Below are positions 1 through 5,347 of a DNA stretch of 7,514 nucleotides, one piece after another. The stretch comes from Candidatus Latescibacterota bacterium (GTDB lineage: Bacteria; Krumholzibacteriota; Krumholzibacteriia; Krumholzibacteriales; WJIX01), in assembly GCA_030621255.1 (NCBI GenBank), contig JAUXHZ010000046.1, positions 1 through 7,514 of the forward strand, written 5' to 3'. The notes beneath the pieces are model-generated. The model was not told where the DNA came from, searched no databases, and saw only the letters and a list, made by a program, of their open reading frames with translations. The first letter of the stretch is position 1; the number at the start of each line of letters is the position of its first letter. A program made the translations under genes and the position numbers.

Positions 1-2400
1 CTCCAATTGATGAAAGATAACGGCAGGAAATCACCTCAGGAGTTTATAGATGATTTGAGCAGGGAGATTGATGAATTTACGGGGGAATATCCGCAGAATG
101 ATGATATTACTGTTGTTGCTTTTAAAGAAAAATATATGGCGGATGAAGTATTATCCGGGATAAGAAAAAAATTGCTTGAATTGGTAAGCGTGGGAGGGAT
201 GACTGTTACTGAGGCCTGTACGAAGATGAAAGTGTCTCCGTCAACATATTACAGGTATAAAAAACGGCTTGAATTGTTGGGAGAGCGGGGGCTGAAGAAT
301 AAGCATCTCAGGGAAGAACATGAAATAAAGCGTTTGAGTAATGAGCAAAGAGTGAAATTGATGGAAGTAATCAAGGAAAACCCCCGTTTTGGGCCCAAGA
401 GGATTGTGGACAGGCTTAATGTAGGAAGAGATGAAGCTAATTTAATTACTTCTTTGCTGGTCTATGAAGAACTAAAGAGAATGAGATTGAACACATATGA
501 GAAGAGATGGGAGTATTTAAAGAGGAATGCGTTAATACCGGAAGGTGAGGTTAAAGACGGTATAAAAGAAATTAAAGAGGAAAGCAAAATTGCTTTTAAA
601 GAGGGAAAATCCGAGAAACTGGATAGGGACGCGGCTTCGGAGTATGATCTTAAAAAATCTTTCGAAGATGGGATCACAGAAACCGGTGGCGATAGAATAG
701 GCAAGGAATGGATATATGAAGAAGAGGCTGAAGAATTAAACTATGTAAGAGCCCCGGTTGTCAGTACTAAATACAATAAGGATATAACGATTTTAAAAGT
801 ATCAGGCCATCTTGATTCTTCCTCTACAGGTGAATTGGAAAGTGTTATGGAGGATTTGTACGAGGATGGAGTTAGAAATATCATAGTTGATTTAGAGGAT
901 GTTTCATACATAAGCAGTGGCGGGTGGGGAGTCTTAGTGAGTAGAGTAAAAAATCTAAGGGAGAAAGAAGGGGATGTTGTTTTGGTAGGAATGTCCAGCG
1001 AAGTTTATGATATATTTGAGTTGCTTGGATTTATGGATATTATTATGCAGTTTAGGTTGAAGGATGAAGCGTTTGAATTCCTCTCGCTACCATTCCGGGA
1101 GAGACAGAAACATCTTAAGGCAAAACAGAAGAGCCGGAGAAAGAAAAAAACTGAAAAGAAATTAATTTCAGAAACACCGGGCGAGGAAATAAGTGACATG
1201 GTTCCTTTGCGGATTAAAGCGGGCTCGGTTGGAAAAAGTGGAGAAATAAATGTTTTGGAGCTTTACGGCATAATTGACACTGTAAGTTCAGTAGAACTAC
1301 GTAAAGTCTTTGAACGGATATTAAAAAAAGGTACAAGTAAGATTGTTGTTGATATGTCCGGTATAGAATATGTGAGCAGTTCTGGTTGGGGTGTTATTGT
1401 TTCAAAAATTGAGGGGTTGAGGAAAAAGGGCGGTGATATAAAAATATTTGGCATGGGTTCGGAGGTAAACAGAATATTTCAATTGCTCGAACTGGATAAT
1501 CTTATGCATTCATTTAATGTGTTGGCTGAAGCAGTGGAGGATTTTGATGTCGAAATCACAGCATCCGGTTATGACAAAAATGACCTTGAATCCGAATCTG
1601 CTGTAGTAGTTACGGAAAAGAAGAAACAACTCGAGGTTGATGAATCTTCTTTTAGAGCCAATCCTGAGAGAATTAAAACCCCGGAGAATGAAGGTGTAGT
1701 TCTGGAGGTTAGCGGTGCGGTTGACGCATCCACAAATGATGAGTTTGAGATCAATCTGGAGAAATCATTAATTGATAATCCGGCCTTTCTGATAATTGAT
1801 TTGTCGAATGTAGTCTATATTAATAGCAGCGGTTGGGGAAATATTGCAAAGTGTGCTCAGGAATTGAATTCTTCCGGAATTAAATTAGCACTAGCCGGTA
1901 TGAATCAGGCAATATTCAAAATATTTACGGACCTTGGTTTTGGGTCCCTCATTTCTCATTTTTTTGATAGAAAAACGGCCATTGCTGATATAATGGATTC
2001 ATCCGGGATAAATACCATACCTTCTGATGATAAAGAGACAATTAATAAAGAAGAGAAATTATTGAAGGAAGTAAAACGAAACAAAGTTAAAGATGCTGAC
2101 AGGGTAGGGGAGAGTCTTGGTGAAAGAGATGAAAAGACGGAAAGCGGGATTCTATATTCACCCGGGATTAAGGAAGAAGAGTATATTAATCTGAGTACAG
2201 CTAAGGAAGGGAATGACAACGATTGTTCAAGAGAATTATTGCGGAATCATAAAACTTCATTTGGCTCCGATCTGGATATTGAAAAGAAAAAGGTAGACAA
2301 GCGTGAAGAGAAAGACGGGAAAATCAAAAATGTCGGGTGGAGCGCATATGGTACAAAGCTCTTTAAAAGGAACAAAAAAAGGACTAAAGGGACTGACTAA
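1..2400 (+). CDS. PP2C (SpoIIE/RsbU-type) phosphatase C-terminus fused to transposase-like HTH region and three STAS domains (5' partial)
   Basis: The reading frame is open to base 1, so the gene begins upstream; TTG 7 and ATG 10 are probably internal. Counting from the TTG at 7, residues 1-40 (SPQEFIDDL, then QNDDITVVAF) match the end of SpoIIE-type PP2C phosphatases, where the DD pair contributes a metal-binding Asp. Residues 44-175 resemble the paired HTH region of IS481/IS3-type transposases (MTVTEACTKMKVSPSTYYRY, NPRFGPKRIVDRL, RLNTYEKRWEYL), with no DDE catalytic domain. Three STAS domains follow at about 253-350, 402-503 and 562-652, with core motifs ISSGGWG, VSSSGWG and INSSGWG. A very basic linker lies at 364-385 and a charged, probably disordered tail at 665-797. 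By family, the phosphatase would dephosphorylate STAS antagonists, possibly its own second and third STAS domains. The stop overlaps the ParA start, indicating an operon. The domain calls are firm; the cellular role is inferred. Confidence 0.85.
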   Translation, partial: LQLMKDNGRKSPQEFIDDLSREIDEFTGEYPQNDDITVVAFKEKYMADEVLSGIRKKLLELVSVGGMTVTEACTKMKVSPSTYYRYKKRLELLGERGLKNKHLREEHEIKRLSNEQRVKLMEVIKENPRFGPKRIVDRLNVGRDEANLITSLLVYEELKRMRLNTYEKRWEYLKRNALIPEGEVKDGIKEIKEESKIAFKEGKSEKLDRDAASEYDLKKSFEDGITETGGDRIGKEWIYEEEAEELNYVRAPVVSTKYNKDITILKVSGHLDSSSTGELESVMEDLYEDGVRNIIVDLEDVSYISSGGWGVLVSRVKNLREKEGDVVLVGMSSEVYDIFELLGFMDIIMQFRLKDEAFEFLSLPFRERQKHLKAKQKSRRKKKTEKKLISETPGEEISDMVPLRIKAGSVGKSGEINVLELYGIIDTVSSVELRKVFERILKKGTSKIVVDMSGIEYVSSSGWGVIVSKIEGLRKKGGDIKIFGMGSEVNRIFQLLELDNLMHSFNVLAEAVEDFDVEITASGYDKNDLESESAVVVTEKKKQLEVDESSFRANPERIKTPENEGVVLEVSGAVDASTNDEFEINLEKSLIDNPAFLIIDLSNVVYINSSGWGNIAKCAQELNSSGIKLALAGMNQAIFKIFTDLGFGSLISHFFDRKTAIADIMDSSGINTIPSDDKETINKEEKLLKEVKRNKVKDADRVGESLGERDEKTESGILYSPGIKEEEYINLSTAKEGNDNDCSRELLRNHKTSFGSDLDIEKKKVDKREEKDGKIKNVGWSAYGTKLFKRNKKRTKGTD
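2386..2392 (+). promoter_or_regulatory. Ribosome binding site of the ParA gene, inside the preceding gene
   Basis: AAAGGGA lies 7 bases before the ATG at 2400. The ATG overlaps the upstream TAA by one base (TAATG), so ParA translation is probably coupled to that of the phosphatase-STAS gene. Confidence 0.6.
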
Positions 2401-2933
2401 TGAAGAAATGCGCGATAATGACAATGAAAGGTGGTACGGGCAAAACGACTACTGCTGTTAATCTTGCCCATGGACTCGCGCTGAGCGGGAAAAAAGTCCT
2501 GTTGATAGATTGTGATCCTCAGAGGAATGCCTCGATTACTTTTGGAAATGAAGGAAAAAGGGGGCTTTCCGGCTTGCTCAGGACGGGGGATGTCGATATT
2601 ATGCTGGTAAGGGACAATCTCTTTCTCATAGATTCGGGTGGGGTGGATCTTTTGGAAGTTGAACTTCTTCTTGGAAAGGATCAGGATCGGGAAAGAAGAA
2701 TGTCAAAGGCCCTTTCAAATCTTAAGGGATCTGATTATGTGATATGCGATTGCCCTCCCTCGCTTAGTTTGATAAATATCAACGTCCTCACTTTCTCTGA
2801 TGAAATTATTATTCCTGTTTCACTCGATTATCTTTCTAAAGTTGGAGTAAGCCAGACGATTGAAATGATAGATAAAATAAGACAACTTACATCAAAAGAG
2901 TCGATTAATTTTGCGATTCTCCAACTTTTTTGA
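2400..2933 (+). CDS. ParA/Soj-family ATPase, N-terminal part (gene interrupted by a frameshift)
   Basis: This is the nucleotide-binding part of a ParA-type deviant Walker ATPase; such proteins dimerise on ATP, bind DNA non-specifically and position plasmids, chromosomes or protein complexes. The deviant Walker A motif KGGTGKTT starts at residue 10, with signature Lys10 and catalytic Lys15. Walker A' is LLIDCDPQ at 34-41, and Walker B is YVICDCPPS at 113-121 with Asp117. There is no long N-terminal DNA-binding extension, so it resembles Soj or type Ib ParA. The frame stops at TGA 2931, just where the family has a PTFFDSRT-like motif, and the rest continues in the +1 frame. No parB is visible. 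The start is certain from the ribosome binding site and the overlap with the upstream stop. Coupling to a phosphatase-STAS gene suggests a role in placing a signalling complex (inference). Confidence 0.88.
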   Translation: MKKCAIMTMKGGTGKTTTAVNLAHGLALSGKKVLLIDCDPQRNASITFGNEGKRGLSGLLRTGDVDIMLVRDNLFLIDSGGVDLLEVELLLGKDQDRERRMSKALSNLKGSDYVICDCPPSLSLININVLTFSDEIIIPVSLDYLSKVGVSQTIEMIDKIRQLTSKESINFAILQLF

Positions 2934-3138
2934 TTCACGTACGAATATATCGAAACTTATTCTTGAAAAGATTAGAGCAAAATATTCCGAGAATGTGTTC
3001 AGGACTGTGATTAGAGTTAATACAGCTCTCAGGGAAGCCCCTGGTTCAAATAAAACGATATATGAACATGCGCCCCTTTCGCGAGGAGCCTATGATTATT
3101 ATCGTCTGACGGAAGAAATATTTGATTGGTATAAATGA
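2911..3138 (+). CDS. ParA/Soj-family ATPase, C-terminal part in the shifted frame
   Basis: From about base 2923 this frame reads FFDSRTNISKLILEKI, then VFRTVIRVNTALREAP and YEHAPLSRGAYDYY. These are the expected C-terminal ParA/Soj segments (a FYDSRT-like stretch, an I+ENVALAEAP-like stretch and an E+APKSRGA-like stretch). It is therefore the tail of the preceding gene, not a separate protein. The nominal TTG start at 2911 has no ribosome binding site and its first few residues are out of family. Restoring the frame gives about 245-246 residues, the normal Soj length (about 250). The tail keeps its conserved residues and shows no further stops, so any disruption is recent, is an assembly or sequencing error, or is bypassed by frameshifting. 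Confidence 0.85.
   Translation: MRFSNFFDSRTNISKLILEKIRAKYSENVFRTVIRVNTALREAPGSNKTIYEHAPLSRGAYDYYRLTEEIFDWYK
2919..2933 (+). other. Frameshift junction in the ParA gene
   Basis: The bases read CTC CAA CTT TTT TGA in the first frame, and the second frame takes over at AAC TTT TTT GAT. One extra C in the CC run at 2921-2922 and one extra T in the T6 run at 2926-2931 would give exactly ILPTFFDSRT, the family-like reading. TTT followed by TGA could alternatively allow a +1 slip, but no Shine-Dalgarno-like stimulator is seen just upstream. Confidence 0.75.
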
Positions 3139-3142
3139 AGCT

Positions 3143-3170
3143 TTGACACAGTCATAAATTGGAGTATCCT
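3143..3170 (+). promoter_or_regulatory. Candidate sigma-70-like promoter upstream of the TPR gene
   Basis: A perfect TTGACA (3143-3148) is followed after 16 bases by TATCCT (3165-3170, 4 of 6 to TATAAT). It sits in the 67-base gap between the ParA gene and the TPR gene, placing a transcript start about 30 bases before the TTG start. It rests on consensus matching only, and read-through from upstream is equally possible. Confidence 0.35.
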
Positions 3171-3192
3171 GAATATATGAGTTTTGAAGGTT

Positions 3193-3199
3193 GGAAGGA
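3193..3199 (+). promoter_or_regulatory. Ribosome binding site deciding the TPR gene start
   Basis: GGAAGGA lies 6 bases before the TTG at 3206, so 3206 is preferred over the in-frame TTG at 3191. That earlier codon precedes the site and has its own GAAGG directly abutting it with no spacing. Confidence 0.55.
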
Positions 3200-3205
3200 A
3201 AAATA

Positions 3206-4327
3206 TTGACTGATAGTTTTGAAATGAGAGAAGAAATTAATAGGGGAGGGGAAAAATATTTTCTGCAGACTACTTTCCTGCCCCGGGATAATTCTGTTGT
3301 AACTACTTTTTTTAAGAATGGCGGATGTTTTGATTCAGATACTTATCGGTTGAAAGAAGAGAAATCAAAGGATGAGGCTGTTGATCTGACAAAGACTATT
3401 CATAATCGCAATAGAGATAAATTTCTTCTTCTTCTTGATGTTAAGGAACAAATCAGTTCTTCTGCTAAACCTTCGTTTCATCTTAAGATCGCGAAGGCCT
3501 TAATTCTCAGGAACCTTTATCATGAAGCTGTTAATGAGGCTGAGACAGCGGTCAATAAGGGCGAAAAAGGGGCAAAACCCTACAAAATAATAGGTGAGTC
3601 GTGGTATAAGATTGAAAAATATACAAAGGCGTTAGAAGCTGTTGAGAAGGGCCTAAAGATTAGGGACGATTATCCCGATCTTCATAATCTTGCAGGAAAG
3701 ATCTACTATATGCGAAACGAATGCAGGCTTGCGGTTGATTGCTTTAAACGTGCGATTGAACTAAATTACTATTACGGGGCGCCATATTTGAATATTGCCC
3801 GGACTTACATATTGAATTCAATAATAAAACAGGATTATGAGTTGTCGCGTGAACTGAAAGATGATTTTGACGTGTATCTTGATAAAGCTGCAACGCTGAA
3901 TCCTTCTTTAACCGGGGGCACAATAAACGAAGTTAAAGAACTTTTCAGCAATAAAAGGTATGATGAAGTATTAAAGATACTCGATCTTGTTGAAGAATCT
4001 TCAGAGCGGCTCTATATAGACAAAATGATTAGTGAACTATATTTAATGATACTCAAGGGTGATGATAATCTTAATGAAGGTGAGATTGATAAATATTTGG
4101 ACACTATGCAGAAAATAGTTGATCAAAATCCAAACTTCGCGGACGCGCACAACTCTCTGGGAGTACTTTATACGGCGAAATGCAAAATGTTTATGGATAG
4201 AGCAGGAGAGGCTTTTGAAGAAGCGGTTATGATAAATAACGATTATGAAAAAGCTAAAAAAAATGTCAGATTAACCGAGAATGAAAGACAGGGCATTTTT
4301 ATATTATTAAAGGCGTTATTGGACTGA
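3206..4327 (+). CDS. TPR-repeat protein with an unrecognised N-terminal domain
   Basis: The protein has 373 residues from the TTG at 3206. Residues about 14-65 (motifs YFLQTTFLPRDN and VVTTFFKNGG) look like a small beta-rich module that I cannot assign to a named family; the pattern resembles short domains that precede TPRs in bacterial signalling proteins. From about 90 to 210 there are three to four tetratricopeptide repeats, seen in AKALILRNLYHEAVNEAETA, GESWYKIEKYTKALEAVEKG and AGKIYYMRNECRLAVDCFKR. Another repeat lies near the end (AHNSLGVLYTAK, then AGEAFEEAVMINNDYEKA), and an irregular helical stretch fills 235-300. No signal peptide or membrane segment is seen, so it is probably a cytoplasmic scaffold. 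Its place between the ParA gene and two STAS genes suggests it links partners of one signalling module (inference). Repeat assignment is firm; function is unknown. Confidence 0.85.
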   Translation: MTDSFEMREEINRGGEKYFLQTTFLPRDNSVVTTFFKNGGCFDSDTYRLKEEKSKDEAVDLTKTIHNRNRDKFLLLLDVKEQISSSAKPSFHLKIAKALILRNLYHEAVNEAETAVNKGEKGAKPYKIIGESWYKIEKYTKALEAVEKGLKIRDDYPDLHNLAGKIYYMRNECRLAVDCFKRAIELNYYYGAPYLNIARTYILNSIIKQDYELSRELKDDFDVYLDKAATLNPSLTGGTINEVKELFSNKRYDEVLKILDLVEESSERLYIDKMISELYLMILKGDDNLNEGEIDKYLDTMQKIVDQNPNFADAHNSLGVLYTAKCKMFMDRAGEAFEEAVMINNDYEKAKKNVRLTENERQGIFILLKALLD

Positions 4328-4373
4328 ACTTTGCTTTAGTTCATCGTTGTAGCTTAAAAAGGGAATTAAAAAT

Positions 4374-4742
4374 ATGGATAAATTGCATATAGAAGAAGAA
4401 TATGTTGCAGAAGCGGCAATATTGAGACTGTCGGGATTAGTGGACTCCGCGACTTCTTATTACCTTGAATCAAGGCTCAATGAATTAATTGCTGCCGACA
4501 AGGTGAAGTTAGTAATTGATTTAACTGAAGTGGATTATATAAGCTCTGCGGGTTGGGGTATTTTCGTTTCAGAGATAAAGGGATTACGGGCAAAAAATGG
4601 GGATATCAAACTCGCCGGGATGAACCCCGATGTCCGTGACGTTTTTGAGCTTTTGGAATTTGACACACTGCTGACTCCTTACGAGTCGGCTACAGATGCT
4701 CTGATTGCTTTCGATTCGCAAGAGAGTAATAATTTACCTTAG
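4374..4742 (+). CDS. Stand-alone STAS-domain protein (anti-anti-sigma factor-like), first of a pair
   Basis: This is a single STAS domain of 122 residues, the usual size of SpoIIAA/RsbV-type antagonists. It has a beta strand and loop ILRLSGLVDSATS at 16-28, the core VIDLTEVDYISSAGWGIFVS at 47-66, and a C-terminal segment with DVFELLEFDTLL. Such proteins bind anti-sigma kinases when unphosphorylated and are regulated by Ser phosphorylation and PP2C dephosphorylation. The residue aligned with B. subtilis SpoIIAA Ser58 is Ala59, with Ser57 and Ser58 just before it, so control may use a neighbouring Ser or may be absent. The ribosome binding site AAGGGA (4359-4364) lies 9 bases before the ATG. 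Its TAG stop is immediately followed by the leader of a close paralogue. The family is sure; the target is unknown. Confidence 0.92.
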   Translation: MDKLHIEEEYVAEAAILRLSGLVDSATSYYLESRLNELIAADKVKLVIDLTEVDYISSAGWGIFVSEIKGLRAKNGDIKLAGMNPDVRDVFELLEFDTLLTPYESATDALIAFDSQESNNLP

Positions 4743-4771
4743 TGTACAACTTTAGAGAGAGCGGGAACGGC

Positions 4772-5170
4772 ATGAATGATATCACTATATCTTTCTCAAA
4801 ACCTGAAGGGAATCCGGGTATTTCTATTGTGATAGTGAAAGGATTTATTGATACAACTACTTCCAATGAATTGGAGGGGAGTATCAAGAAACTTCTTCAA
4901 GAACAAAGATTTGATATTATTATTGATTTAGCTAATGTGGATTATATCAGCTCTGCCGGCTGGGGAATTTTTATCAGTGATATTAAGAAAATTCGGGAGG
5001 ATGGCGGAGATCTAAAATTGGTCTCCATGGTGGGTGATGTCTATGAAGTATTCGAACTTCTTGAATTCCAGACGATACTGGAAAGCTATGATAATATTGA
5101 AGAAGCGGTAGTCAGTTTTGGGACTTCCACGGAGAATGAAAAAGAAACAATGGGTGGCAGAAGAACCTGA
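4772..5170 (+). CDS. Stand-alone STAS-domain protein (anti-anti-sigma factor-like), second of a pair
   Basis: This is a 132-residue STAS protein and an evident paralogue of the preceding gene. The core reads DLANVDYISSAGWGIFISDI (52-71) and the C-terminal segment has VYEVFELLEFQ, near-identical in pattern to its neighbour. Ala62 occupies the SpoIIAA phosphoserine position, with Ser60 and Ser61 adjacent. I chose ATG 4772 because it gives a normal STAS N-terminus and has GGGA 5 bases upstream. An in-frame GTG at 4742 overlaps the upstream TAG and would add 10 residues; translation by stop-start coupling there cannot be excluded. Residues 117-132 form a short polar tail not seen in its neighbour. 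It probably shares a transcript with that gene and shares or competes for the same partner (inference). Confidence 0.9.
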   Translation: MNDITISFSKPEGNPGISIVIVKGFIDTTTSNELEGSIKKLLQEQRFDIIIDLANVDYISSAGWGIFISDIKKIREDGGDLKLVSMVGDVYEVFELLEFQTILESYDNIEEAVVSFGTSTENEKETMGGRRT

Positions 5171-5215
5171 TTTAATAGAGAGACACAATACTTAATAATA
5201 TTGTTATTGCGTGGA

Positions 5216-5244
5216 TTAGCAATGTTGTTTGCCCCGATTAAAAT
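5216..5244 (+). promoter_or_regulatory. Weak candidate promoter in the gap before the VWA gene
   Basis: TTAGCA (5216-5221) and TAAAAT (5239-5244) are separated by 17 bases and match the sigma-70 consensus at 9 of 12 positions. A second weaker pair, TTGAAT (5289-5294) and TAGACT (5312-5317), also has 17-base spacing. The gap from 5171 to 5347 is the longest non-coding stretch here, so a promoter for the downstream gene is plausible. Neither pair is convincing alone in AT-rich DNA. Confidence 0.25.
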
Positions 5245-5336
5245 ACCTTGGCGCTAACCAGTATCAGCATTAAATTCTTTCTGACAGCTTGAATGATATC
5301 TATTTTTGCATTAGACTTTCCAAGTCATTGCAGATT

Positions 5337-5342
5337 GAGGAG
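5337..5342 (+). promoter_or_regulatory. Ribosome binding site of the VWA membrane protein gene
   Basis: GAGGAG lies 5 bases before the GTG at 5348. An in-frame TGA at 5336-5338 blocks any earlier start, which fixes the N-terminus at GTG 5348 or, less likely, ATG 5372. Confidence 0.6.
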
Positions 5343-5347
5343 AGAGT

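Noticed and set aside
136..531. An insertion sequence, suggested by the transposase-like HTH region
   Set aside because: There is no DDE catalytic domain, no terminal inverted repeats or target duplication is evident, and the frame continues smoothly into STAS domains, so it is a domain of the larger protein.
462..2219. Several minus-strand frames of 60-90 residues opposite the fusion gene
   Set aside because: They are Ser/Phe/Leu-rich complements of a Lys/Glu-rich coding strand, as expected for shadows, and contain no recognisable domains.
3191..3205. TTG 3191 as the start of the TPR gene
   Set aside because: The strong GGAAGGA site lies downstream of it and is well spaced for TTG 3206.
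4742..4771. GTG 4742 as the start of the second stand-alone STAS gene
   Set aside because: It overlaps the upstream stop but lacks a nearby ribosome binding site and adds an atypical N-terminus; ATG 4772 fits the family better.
5205..5224. A short hairpin (ATTGC...GCAAT) after the second STAS gene as a terminator
   Set aside because: The stem is only 5 base pairs plus one wobble, with an 8-base loop, and no run of T follows; this is too weak to call.
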